Shown here one piece after another: positions 17,826 to 26,402 of a stretch of DNA of 64,000 bases. The notes beneath the pieces are model-generated. The model was not told the DNA's origin. It searched no databases and saw only the letters and a list, made by a program, of their open reading frames with translations. The position numbers were made by a program, and so were the translations under genes. The stretch comes from VFMC01 sp050248155 (GTDB lineage Bacteria > Actinomycetota > Acidimicrobiia > Acidimicrobiales > Ilumatobacteraceae). Every line of letters starts with the position of its first letter. Within the stretch, counting starts at the first letter, position 1. Location: assembly GCA_050248155.1 (NCBI GenBank), contig JBFWSW010000008.1, positions 1 through 64,000 of the forward strand, written 5' to 3'.

Positions 17826-18320
17826 TCAGTGTTGGTGGAACTGCCCGAGCTTGCCTCGGTAGAACAGCAGCGGCAGCGGCTCGGAGTCGGGGTGGGCGTG
17901 GTCGAACTCCTGGATGAGCCCCATCACGAAGTGGTGATCGCCGGCGTCGACGACCTGGTCGATCGTGCAGTCCATCCAAGCGATGGCGCCATCGAGGATG
18001 GGTGATCCGGTGACGGGTGCCGGAGTCCACTCGACGCCCTCGAACGGATTGTCGATGTCGCTCTTCGCGAACGTCCAGCAGAGCTCGCCGTGGCCGTGGC
18101 CGAGCACGTTGACGCAGAACGCGCCCGACTCGCGGATCTTCACCCACCGGTCGGAGGTGACCATCGGCAGGAACCCGACGAGCGGCGGGTCGAGCGACAC
18201 CGACGAGAACGAGCCGATCGTGAAACCGATGGGCTCGCCCTCGAACATGCCCGTCACGATGGTCACACCGGTGGGGAAGTGGCCGAGCACCTGGCGGTAC
18301 TTGAGCGGATCGATCGCCAT
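17826..18320 (-). CDS. Flavin reductase-like, FMN-binding protein
   Basis: This 164-residue split-barrel protein reduces FMN or FAD with NAD(P)H for two-component monooxygenases. Typical motifs are LGHFPTGVTIVTG near the N-terminus, GFTIGSFSSVSLDPPLVGFLP (flavin-phosphate binding, about 31-51) and a C-terminal FYRGKLGQF. ATG 18320 is preceded by TACAGT 7 bases upstream. No oxygenase partner is adjacent. Confidence 0.88.
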   Translation of the reverse strand: MAIDPLKYRQVLGHFPTGVTIVTGMFEGEPIGFTIGSFSSVSLDPPLVGFLPMVTSDRWVKIRESGAFCVNVLGHGHGELCWTFAKSDIDNPFEGVEWTPAPVTGSPILDGAIAWMDCTIDQVVDAGDHHFVMGLIQEFDHAHPDSEPLPLLFYRGKLGQFHQH

Positions 18321-18327
18321 GGCCTCG

Positions 18328-18333
18328 ACTGTA
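18328..18333 (-). promoter_or_regulatory. -10-like box TACAGT for the flavin reductase/DUF3054 pair
   Basis: Minus-strand TACAGT lies 7 bases before ATG 18320 with no Shine-Dalgarno, consistent with a leaderless message. Confidence 0.5.
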
Positions 18334-18392
18334 ACGGGGGGTGGCGGCGAACGCCCTACAGCCTGGCCGCCGCGTGTGCGATCCTGGCAACC

Positions 18393-18923
18393 ATGACGAG
18401 CACACCCACGGAGAAGGCGGCGCTGCGCCGGCGGATGCGCATGGTGTGCGAGCTCGTCGACGACCGGGCGATCCGCAGCGTCGAGCTGTGGGCGCGGCTC
18501 GCCGACCTCGGCGAGTACCGAACGGCTCGCACGGTGATGGCCTTCTCGTCGATGCCGTCCGAGCCCGACACCGACGGCCTCTTCGCCCGGCTCGACCACG
18601 ACGGCAAAGCCCTCGTGCTGCCGCGGATCGTCGACGACGCGCTCGAGCCGGCCCTGCCAGGGGCGGAGCTGGTGGCGGCCGTGTGGGGCATCCGTGAGCC
18701 GCAGGGACCGCCGGTCGATCCATCGACGATCGATCTCGTCGTCGTGCCCGGCGTGGCGTTCACCCTGGGCGGCGCGCGGCTCGGTCACGGCAAGGCGTAC
18801 TACGACCGGTTCCTGGCCGGGCTCACGGCGGCGAAGGTCGGTGTCTGCTTCGACGAGCAGCTGGTCGACGAGCTGCCGATGGAGCCGCACGACGTGTGGC
18901 TCGACCGGGTCGTGCACGCGTGA
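18393..18923 (+). CDS. 5-formyltetrahydrofolate cyclo-ligase
   Basis: This enzyme converts 5-formyl-THF to 5,10-methenyl-THF with ATP. The 176-residue length is normal. The family signature is clear near the C-terminus: VVVPGVAFTLGGARLGHGKAYYDR (about 116-139), with the glycine-rich nucleotide loop and the YYD. ATG 18393 gives the standard N-terminal basic helix KAALRRRMR; the in-frame sequence upstream lies antisense to the flavin reductase. Its stop overlaps the next ATG (TGATG). Confidence 0.93.
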   Translation: MTSTPTEKAALRRRMRMVCELVDDRAIRSVELWARLADLGEYRTARTVMAFSSMPSEPDTDGLFARLDHDGKALVLPRIVDDALEPALPGAELVAAVWGIREPQGPPVDPSTIDLVVVPGVAFTLGGARLGHGKAYYDRFLAGLTAAKVGVCFDEQLVDELPMEPHDVWLDRVVHA

Positions 18924-19900
18924 TGTTCTCGCTCGAGGAACTGCGCGCCGCGACCGACGTGGTCCGCCGAGTCGTCCCGCCGACACCGCAGTACCGCTGG
19001 CCGCTCCTCGCCGAGCGGCTCGAGGCGCCCGGCGCCGAGGTGTGGGTGAAGCACGAGAACGCGACCCCGGCGGGTGCGTTCAAGGTGCGCGGCGGTCTCG
19101 TCTACGTCGACCGGCTCGTGCAGCGCCGGCCCGACGTGCCCGGGCTCGTCAGCGCGACCCGCGGCAACCACGGCCAGAGCATCGCCATCGCGGGAACGCG
19201 TGCCGGTCTGCCGGTCACGATCGTCGTGCCTCATGGCAACAGCCCCGACAAGAACGCGTCCATGCGCGCGTGGGGCGCGGAGTTGGTCGAGCTCGGCCGC
19301 GACTTCCAGGAGGCGCGAGAGCACGCGGCGGCGCTCGCGGAGGAGCGTGGTCTCGAGATGGTCCCCTCGTTCCACCTCGACCTCGTGCTCGGCGTCGCGA
19401 CGTACGGGCTCGAGCTCTTCGAGGCCGTCCCCGACCTCGACGTGGTCTACGTGCCGATCGGCATGGGCTCGGGGGCGTGCGGGCTGATCGCCGCCCGCGA
19501 CGCGCTCGGCCTCACGACCGAGATCGTCGGTGTCGTGGCCGAACGGGCGCCTGCGACGGCGCTGTCCGTCGCTGCCGGCCACGTCGTCTGCACCGACGAC
19601 GCCGACACCTTCATCGACGGCGTGGCCTGCCGCGTGCCCGACGCCACGGCGATCGATCTGATCTCGTCAGGCTGCGCGCGGATCGTGCAGGTGAGCGAGA
19701 ACGCCTGCGCCGAGGCGATGCGGGTGTTGCTCGAGACCACGCACCAGATGCCCGAGCCTGCCGGCGCCGTGGCGACCGCGGCCATGTTCGCCGAGGCCGA
19801 TCGCCTGGGCGGCAAGCGGGTGGCGACGATCATGACCGGCGGCAACCTCGACGCGCACCTCCTGCGCGAGGTGCTCGCCGGCCGCACCCCCACCGTTTGA
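18923..19900 (+). CDS. Threonine dehydratase-like PLP enzyme
   Basis: This 325-residue fold-type-II PLP enzyme is the second threonine/serine-dehydratase relative in the window. It has a Schiff-base lysine in AGAFKVRGG (about 49-57), ATRGNHGQS as substrate loop, GMGSGACG as phosphate loop and a C-terminal MTGGNLD. Like the 14.7-kb paralogue it has no ACT domain. It may instead be a threo-3-hydroxyaspartate or serine ammonia-lyase. ATG 18923 shares its A with the cyclo-ligase stop, so the genes are co-translated. Confidence 0.85.
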   Translation: MFSLEELRAATDVVRRVVPPTPQYRWPLLAERLEAPGAEVWVKHENATPAGAFKVRGGLVYVDRLVQRRPDVPGLVSATRGNHGQSIAIAGTRAGLPVTIVVPHGNSPDKNASMRAWGAELVELGRDFQEAREHAAALAEERGLEMVPSFHLDLVLGVATYGLELFEAVPDLDVVYVPIGMGSGACGLIAARDALGLTTEIVGVVAERAPATALSVAAGHVVCTDDADTFIDGVACRVPDATAIDLISSGCARIVQVSENACAEAMRVLLETTHQMPEPAGAVATAAMFAEADRLGGKRVATIMTGGNLDAHLLREVLAGRTPTV

Positions 19901-19919
19901 CCACGCCTGAAGGACGGGC

Positions 19920-21236
<1,317 letters not shown>

Positions 21237-21327
21237 GTGGTGAGCTCCGATGCGTCGCCTGCGGGCAGCCTCGATGCTGCATGGCCGCGGGACGTTCTGC
21301 GGGGGTTCAGGCTAGCCAGCCGGTGGG

Positions 21328-21356
21328 TTGCATCGAGCGGCCGGATCGTGTTGAAT
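21328..21356 (+). promoter_or_regulatory. ilvBNC promoter: TTGCAT - 17 bases - TTGAAT
   Basis: A sigma-70-like pair with exact 17-base spacing ends at 21356, predicting a transcript start at about 21363-21364. That falls on an in-frame GTG (21364) of the leader peptide, so the leader may be translated without an upstream region. Promoter assignment is inference from spacing. Confidence 0.5.
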
Positions 21357-21411
21357 GCTGCTCGTGCGCGCCCACGCTGCTGTCACCTCGCTCGTCGTAC
21401 TCATCGTGTAG
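21355..21411 (+). CDS. ilvBNC attenuator leader peptide (18 residues, 10 of them Leu/Val/Ile)
   Basis: From ATG 21355 the frame reads MLLVRAHAAVTSLVVLIV and stops at TAG 21409-21411. Ten of 18 residues are branched-chain amino acids, and the last six codons are Leu-Val-Val-Leu-Ile-Val, ideal for stalling a ribosome when charged tRNAs run short. A leaderless start at GTG 21364 would give 15 residues with the same regulatory codons. It directly precedes a hairpin and an intrinsic terminator. Branched-chain attenuation of this operon type is known in other Actinobacteria. Confidence 0.85.
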   Translation: MLLVRAHAAVTSLVVLIV

Positions 21412-21438
21412 ACGCACGCCCACATACTCGCGTGCGTC
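21411..21438 (+). promoter_or_regulatory. Leader hairpin of the ilvBNC attenuator
   Basis: GACGCACGC (21411-21419) pairs perfectly with GCGTGCGTC (21430-21438) across a 10-base loop. The hairpin begins inside the leader stop codon, so a ribosome paused on the terminal Leu/Val/Ile codons would cover its 5' arm. It is the likely pause or anti-terminator-competing structure. The exact alternative pairing is not resolved. Confidence 0.7.
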
Positions 21439-21440
21439 CA

Positions 21441-21473
21441 GGCCTCCCCAGAGCGGGAGGCCGTTTCGTTTTT
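21441..21473 (+). terminator. Intrinsic terminator of the ilvBNC attenuator
   Basis: GGCCTCCC (21441-21448), loop CAGAGC, GGGAGGCC (21455-21462), then GTTTCGTTTTT. This is a perfect 8-bp GC-rich stem with a U-rich tail, 30 bases before the ilvB start. T-runs are very rare in this window, which makes it stand out. It should end transcription when branched-chain amino acids are plentiful. Confidence 0.85.
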
Positions 21474-21502
21474 CCGTCCACCCCGCCAACCCAGGAGCCA
21501 CC

Positions 21503-23275
21503 ATGTCGACCGGCCACACGTCATCCGGCAAGATCACCGGGGCACAAGCCCTCATCAGATCCCTCGAGATGGAGGGCGTGGAAGTGATGTTCGGCCTCCC
21601 CGGCGGCTGCATCCTCCCCGCCTACGACCCGCTGCTCGACAGCTCGATCCGCCACGTCCTCGTCCGCCACGAGCAGGGCGCAGGCCACATGGCGGAGGGC
21701 TATGCACACGTCACCGGACGTCCCGGCGTGGCGATGGTCACCAGCGGTCCGGCCGCCACCAACATGGTCACCCCGCTGATGGACGCGTACATGGACTCGA
21801 TCCCGATGGTCTGCATCACGGGGCAGGTGCCCACGACGGCCATCGGCACCGACGCCTTCCAGGAGTGCGACACGGTCGGCATCACCCGCAGCGCGACCAA
21901 GCACAACGAGCTCGTGATGACGGCGCAGGACTTGCCGCTCGCCATCCGCCAGGCGTTCCACATCGCGACCACGGGTCGTCCCGGCCCCACCCTGGTCGAC
22001 GTGCCGAAAGACGTCCTGACCACCACGATGGACTGGTACTGGCCGACCGACGCCGAGGTGAACGACAGCCTGCCCGGTTACCGGCCCAACGTGAAGGGTC
22101 ATGCGCGGATGATCAAGGAGGCTGCCAAGCTCATCCTGGCCAGCGAGCGTCCGATCATCTACGCGGGCGGCGGCATCCTGAAGGCACGTGCCGCCGCCGC
22201 GCTCCGTGAGCTGGCCGAGCTGACGCAGATCCACGTGGTCACGACGCTCATGGCACGCGGCGCGTTCCCCGACGACCACCCGCTCTGCCTCGGCATGCCC
22301 GGCATGCACGGCAACGCCACGGCCGTCACCGCGATGCAGAAGAGCGACCTGCTGATCACCCTCGGCGCACGCTTCGACGACCGCATCACCGGCAAGGTGG
22401 CCACCTTCGCCCCCGAGGCCAAGGTCATCCACGTCGACATCGATCCCGCCGAGCAGGGCAAGGTCCGCCGCCCCGACATCCCGATCGTCGGCGACGCCCG
22501 CTACGTCATCGAGCAGATCGTCAAGGCGATCAAGGATCTGCAGCAGGGTGGCGAGACACAGGCCGACACCGGTGCGTGGAAGAGCCGGATCAGCGGCTGG
22601 CGCGAGCAGTTCCCGCTCAGCTACGAGGCGAGCGAGCCCGGCGAGGCGCTCAAGCCGCAGTTCTGCCTCGAGCAGCTGCGTGACAGCGCACCCGAGGGAA
22701 CGATCCTCGTCAGCGGCGTCGGCCAGCACCAGATGTGGAGCAGCCAGTACTGGCGCTTCAACGAGCCCTACACATGGGTCAACTCGGGCGGCCTCGGCAC
22801 GATGGGATTCAGCGTGCCGGCGGCCATCGGAGCGAAGGTCGGGCGTCCCGACCGCACCGTGTGGGCGATCGACGGTGACGGCTGCTTCCAGATGACCGCG
22901 CAGGAGCTGGTGACGGCGTCCGTCGAGCGCATCCCGATCAAGGTCGGCATCTTGAACAACAGCTACCTCGGCATGGTGCGCCAGTGGCAGGAGATGTTCT
23001 ACGACGAGCGCTACAGCGAGGTGTACCTGTCACCCGAGCTGCCCGACTTCGTGAAGTGGGCCGAAGCGATGGGCTGCGTCGGCATCCGCGTCGACAGCCC
23101 CGAGGAGGTGCAGCCGGCCATCGACAAGGCGAACTCCATCGACGACCGACCCGTCGTCGTCGACTTCCGCGTCGACGCCCGCGAGAAGGTGTTCCCGATG
23201 GTCCCGGCAGGCATGAGCAACGACGACCTCATGCTGCCGCCCAGCCAGACCGCACGGCGGGAGTTCCTCCGGTGA
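21503..23275 (+). CDS. ilvB: Acetolactate synthase large subunit
   Basis: This TPP- and FAD-dependent enzyme condenses pyruvate to acetolactate (or acetohydroxybutyrate). The 590-residue protein has the catalytic glutamate in VRHEQGAGHMAEGYA (about residue 56), the FAD domain in the middle and the TPP/Mg motif GDGCFQMTAQELVTA...NNSYLGMV. ATG 21503 is chosen: AGGAG lies 5 bases upstream, and the longer frame to 21281 would translate the attenuator. Its TGA overlaps the ilvN GTG. Confidence 0.96.
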   Translation: MSTGHTSSGKITGAQALIRSLEMEGVEVMFGLPGGCILPAYDPLLDSSIRHVLVRHEQGAGHMAEGYAHVTGRPGVAMVTSGPAATNMVTPLMDAYMDSIPMVCITGQVPTTAIGTDAFQECDTVGITRSATKHNELVMTAQDLPLAIRQAFHIATTGRPGPTLVDVPKDVLTTTMDWYWPTDAEVNDSLPGYRPNVKGHARMIKEAAKLILASERPIIYAGGGILKARAAAALRELAELTQIHVVTTLMARGAFPDDHPLCLGMPGMHGNATAVTAMQKSDLLITLGARFDDRITGKVATFAPEAKVIHVDIDPAEQGKVRRPDIPIVGDARYVIEQIVKAIKDLQQGGETQADTGAWKSRISGWREQFPLSYEASEPGEALKPQFCLEQLRDSAPEGTILVSGVGQHQMWSSQYWRFNEPYTWVNSGGLGTMGFSVPAAIGAKVGRPDRTVWAIDGDGCFQMTAQELVTASVERIPIKVGILNNSYLGMVRQWQEMFYDERYSEVYLSPELPDFVKWAEAMGCVGIRVDSPEEVQPAIDKANSIDDRPVVVDFRVDAREKVFPMVPAGMSNDDLMLPPSQTARREFLR

Positions 23276-23820
23276 GCGCGATGTACGACGAACGGCCGAC
23301 GCACCACATCCTGTCGGTGCTCGTGCAGAACCGACCCGGCGTGCTGGCACGCGTCGCGAGCATGTTCGCCCGCCGCGACTTCAACATCTACAGCCTCGCC
23401 GTCGCGCCCGCCGAGCAAGAAGGCTTCAGCCGCATCACCATCGTCGTCGACGTCGAGTCGACGCCGCTGGAGCAGATCACGAAGCAGCTCTTCAAGCTGA
23501 TCGAGGTCGTGAAGATCAGCGAGCTCGACCCGCGGCGCTCGGTCGAGCGCGAGCTGATGATCGCCACCATCCAGAGCTCGCCCGACCAGCGCGGCCAGGT
23601 GGTCGAGCTGGTGAACATCTTCGAGGGCAAGATCCTCGCCGTCGGCGTCGAGGCGCTGACGGTGTCGCTCGACGGCCACCCCGACAAGCTCGACGATTTT
23701 GAAGAGCTGCTCGACGGATATGGCATCGTTGAGCTGCAGCGCACCGGTCGCGTGGCGCTGCCCAAACTCGATCGTGAGGCACGCCTGCGCGCGGTCTCGA
23801 ACAAGGGAAAGGCTGGCTGA
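23272..23820 (+). CDS. ilvN: Acetolactate synthase regulatory small subunit
   Basis: This 182-residue subunit activates the large subunit and confers valine feedback inhibition. The N-terminal ACT domain is visible as HILSVLVQNRPGVLARVASMFARRDFNI (about 13-40), followed by the small-subunit C-terminal domain. GTG 23272 overlaps the ilvB stop (GTGA) with GGGAG 8 bases before it; ATG 23281 is a possible but more distant start. Confidence 0.94.
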   Translation: MSAMYDERPTHHILSVLVQNRPGVLARVASMFARRDFNIYSLAVAPAEQEGFSRITIVVDVESTPLEQITKQLFKLIEVVKISELDPRRSVERELMIATIQSSPDQRGQVVELVNIFEGKILAVGVEALTVSLDGHPDKLDDFEELLDGYGIVELQRTGRVALPKLDREARLRAVSNKGKAG

Positions 23821-23821
23821 G

Positions 23822-24850
23822 ATGGCCGCGAAGATGTACTACGAGGCGGACGCCGATCCGTCGATCATCCGGGGTCGCAAGGTCGCGATCATCGGGTACG
23901 GGTCGCAGGGTCACGCGCACGCCCTGAACCTGAAGGAGTCGGGCGTGCCCGTGGTGGTGGGCCTGCGCGAGGGCTCGTCGTCGAAGGCCAAGGCCGAGGC
24001 GGCCGGTCTGACGGTGATGGGCATCGGCGAGGCAGCAAAGTGGGCCGACGTCATCATGCTGACGATGCCCGACACCGAGCAGAAGGCGACCTACGACGAG
24101 TTCATCAAGCCGAACATGAAGAAGGGCAAGGCGCTCGCGTTCGCCCACGGGTTCAACATCCGCTTCAAGCGCATCCGCCCGCCGAAGACCGTCGACGTCA
24201 TCATGATCGCACCGAAGGGTCCGGGCCACCTCGTGCGCCGCACCTACACCGAAGGTGGCGGCGTGCCCTGCCTCATCGCGGTGCACCAGGACGCCACGGG
24301 CAACGCGCACGCGCTGGCGCTCAGCTACGCCGAGGCGATCGGCGGCGCTCGCGCCGGTGTCATCGAGACCACCTTCGCCGAGGAGACCGAGACCGATCTG
24401 TTCGGCGAGCAGGTCGTGCTGTGCGGCGGCCTCACCTCGCTCGTGCAGGCCGGGTTCGAGACGCTCGTGGAGGCGGGCTACCAGCCCGAGATGGCGTACT
24501 TCGAGTGCCTGCACGAGGTGAAGCTCATCGTCGACCTGATGTACGAGGAGGGCATCGCCGGCATGCGCTACAGCATCAGCGACACGGCCGAGTACGGCGA
24601 CGTCACGCGCGGCCCGCGGATCATCAACGCACGCACGCGCGCCGAGATGAAGAAGATCCTGAAGGAGATCCAGAGCGGCAAGTTCGCGAGGGAGTGGGTG
24701 GCCGAGAGCGAGAGCGGCCGGGCCCACTTCAACGAGCTCCGCGCGGCCGGCAAGGCGCACCCGATCGAGGACGTCGGCGGCAAGCTCCGGGCGATGATGC
24801 CGTTCCTCGGCGCAGGCAAGCAGCGCGTCGCCGACGTGAGCGGCGGCTGA
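23822..24850 (+). CDS. ilvC: Ketol-acid reductoisomerase (class I)
   Basis: This enzyme isomerises and reduces acetolactate to dihydroxy-isovalerate with NADPH and Mg. The 342-residue length is that of class I. The Rossmann loop is GYGSQGHAHALNL (about 25-37). Metal and catalytic residues sit in ETTFAEETETDLFGEQ and in the C-terminal EGIAGMRYSISDTAEYG segment. It starts one base after ilvN ends and is followed after 15 bases by a perfect palindrome that likely ends the transcript. Confidence 0.96.
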   Translation: MAAKMYYEADADPSIIRGRKVAIIGYGSQGHAHALNLKESGVPVVVGLREGSSSKAKAEAAGLTVMGIGEAAKWADVIMLTMPDTEQKATYDEFIKPNMKKGKALAFAHGFNIRFKRIRPPKTVDVIMIAPKGPGHLVRRTYTEGGGVPCLIAVHQDATGNAHALALSYAEAIGGARAGVIETTFAEETETDLFGEQVVLCGGLTSLVQAGFETLVEAGYQPEMAYFECLHEVKLIVDLMYEEGIAGMRYSISDTAEYGDVTRGPRIINARTRAEMKKILKEIQSGKFAREWVAESESGRAHFNELRAAGKAHPIEDVGGKLRAMMPFLGAGKQRVADVSGG

Positions 24851-24865
24851 TCCCAACCCGACCAT

Positions 24866-24910
24866 CGCGATGAGAGATGAGTGGCAGATCGCCACTCATC
24901 TCTCATCGCG
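24866..24910. repeat. Perfect 20-bp inverted repeat, copy 1 (downstream of ilvC)
   Basis: The arm CGCGATGAGAGATGAGTGGC (24866-24885) and its exact complement (24891-24910) flank the 5-base loop AGATC. The same 20-bp stem occurs at 62686-62730 with a different loop. It begins 15 bases after the ilvC stop. It can act as a strong hairpin terminator without a U-tract, or be a dispersed REP-like element, or both. Confidence 0.9.
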
Positions 24911-24921
24911 TGAATTCCGAC

Positions 24922-24951
24922 TTGATTGGTCGGGATTCCGGGGCGTACGGT
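24922..24951 (+). promoter_or_regulatory. metY promoter: TTGATT - 18 bases - TACGGT
   Basis: The -10-like TACGGT (24946-24951) ends 8 bases before ATG 24960, and no Shine-Dalgarno is present, pointing to leaderless expression. Confidence 0.45.
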
Positions 24952-24959
24952 GCCTCCCC

Positions 24960-26273
24960 ATGTCACCACAGTGGGGTTTCGAGACGCGCCAGATCCATGT
25001 CGGGGGTGACCCCGATCCGGCGACCGGGGCTCGGGCCGTCCCCATCTACCAGACCACGAGCTTCGAGTTCCGCGACACGGCACACGCGCAGAACCTGTTC
25101 GCCCTCGCCGAGATCGGCAACATCTACACGCGCATCATGAACCCGACGCAGGGTGCGCTCGAGGCGCGCCTCGCGAGCCTCGAAGGCGCTGTCACCACGG
25201 CGGTCGGTCTGCCAGGCGCGCTCGTGGTCAGCAGCGGGCAGGCGGCCGAGACGCTGGCGATCCTCACCCTCGCCGAGGCCGGCGACCACATCGTCGCCAG
25301 CCCCTCGCTGTACGGCGGCACCTACAACCTGTTCCACTACACGCTGCCCAAGATGGGCATCGAGGTCACCTTCGTCGACGATCCCCACGACCTCGAGCAG
25401 TGGCGCGCCGCCATCCGTCCGAACACGAAGATCTGCTTCGGCGAGACGTTGGCGAACCCACGCAACGACGTGTTCGACATCGAAGGGGTCAGCAAGGTCG
25501 CCCACGACAACGGCATCCCGCTCATGATCGACAACACGGTCCCGACGCCGTACCTCATCCGGCCCTTCGAGTGGGGTGCCGACATCGTGGTGCACAGCCT
25601 CACCAAGTTCATCGGTGGCCACGGCACCTCGATCGGCGGCGCGATCCTCGACGGCGGCACGTTCGACTTCGGCGCGAGCGGTCGGTTCCCGAACTTCACC
25701 GAACCCGACCCGAGCTACCACGGTCTGCCCTACTGGCCGGCGCTCGGCCACGGCGCGTTCATCATCAAGGCCCGCGTGCAGCTGTTGCGTGACATCGGCG
25801 CCGCGGTCTCGCCGTTCAACGCCTTCTTGTTCCTGCAGGGCCTCGAGACCCTCAGCCTGCGGATGGAGCGGCACTTCTCGAACGCCCAGAAGGTGGCCGA
25901 GTTCCTCGCCGGTCACGACGAGGTGGAAGACGTCGCGTTCGCGGGCCTGCCCAGCAGCCCGTGGCACGAGCGTGCGAAGAAGTACGGCGGTGGCAAGGGC
26001 TACGGCAGCATCATCGCGTTCAACATCCGCGGCGGCCGTGAGGCCGGTCAGAAGTTCGTCGAGGCGCTCGAGCTGCACAGCCACGTCGCCAACCTCGGCG
26101 ACGTGCGCAGCCTCGTCATCCACCCCGCCACCACCACGCACAGCCAGCTCACCGAGGAGGAGCAAGCTGCGACCGGCGTGTACCCCGGTCTCGTCCGGCT
26201 GAGCGTCGGCCTCGAGTCGATCGACGACATCATCGCCGACCTCGAAGCCGGCTTCCGCGCCGCGAAGGGCTGA
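24960..26273 (+). CDS. metY: O-acetylhomoserine (thiol)-lyase
   Basis: This enzyme makes homocysteine from O-acetylhomoserine and sulfide. The 437-residue length and long insertions are typical of MetY rather than the ~390-residue MetB/MetC. Motifs include TRQIHVGG at the N-terminus, YTRIMNPTQ, and the PLP lysine in HSLTKFIGGHGTSIGG (about 213-228). ATG 24960 gives the canonical MSPQWGFETR start; an in-frame ATG at 24870 lies inside the palindrome and is rejected. Confidence 0.93.
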   Translation: MSPQWGFETRQIHVGGDPDPATGARAVPIYQTTSFEFRDTAHAQNLFALAEIGNIYTRIMNPTQGALEARLASLEGAVTTAVGLPGALVVSSGQAAETLAILTLAEAGDHIVASPSLYGGTYNLFHYTLPKMGIEVTFVDDPHDLEQWRAAIRPNTKICFGETLANPRNDVFDIEGVSKVAHDNGIPLMIDNTVPTPYLIRPFEWGADIVVHSLTKFIGGHGTSIGGAILDGGTFDFGASGRFPNFTEPDPSYHGLPYWPALGHGAFIIKARVQLLRDIGAAVSPFNAFLFLQGLETLSLRMERHFSNAQKVAEFLAGHDEVEDVAFAGLPSSPWHERAKKYGGGKGYGSIIAFNIRGGREAGQKFVEALELHSHVANLGDVRSLVIHPATTTHSQLTEEEQAATGVYPGLVRLSVGLESIDDIIADLEAGFRAAKG

Positions 26274-26285
26274 CGTTCATCCGGC

Positions 26286-26393
26286 AACTTCGGCAGTCCG
26301 CGGTCGCTGATCGACCCCGGACTGCCGAGAATCGGTGGGGCACGGCATTCCTGGCAGTCTCACGTCGGTGACCGACCGGAGACTGCCGAAGTT
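26286..26393. repeat. Tandem pair of covarying hairpins between convergent genes
   Basis: Two 38-base units (26289-26326/8 and 26352-26389) begin GGCAGTC and end GACTGCCGA. Unit A pairs TCGGCAGTCCG with CGGACTGCCGA and has an inner GGTCG/CGACC stem. Unit B pairs GGCAGTCTC with GAGACTGCC and has an inner GTCGGT/ACCGAC stem. Stem differences are compensated on both sides. The outermost AACTTCGGCAGTC also pairs with GACTGCCGAAGTT. It sits between the metY and PAC2 stops and probably terminates both transcripts. Confidence 0.8.
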
Positions 26394-26402
26394 CGGGCGG
26401 GG

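Noticed and set aside
21281..21502. Extended ilvB reading frame starting at 21281
   Set aside because: It would translate through the leader peptide region, hairpin and terminator. AGGAG before ATG 21503 and the standard N-terminus fix the start.
24870..24959. N-terminal extension of MetY starting inside the palindrome
   Set aside because: The extra residues come from the inverted repeat, and a related string appears next to the second palindrome copy. The canonical MetY start is at 24960.
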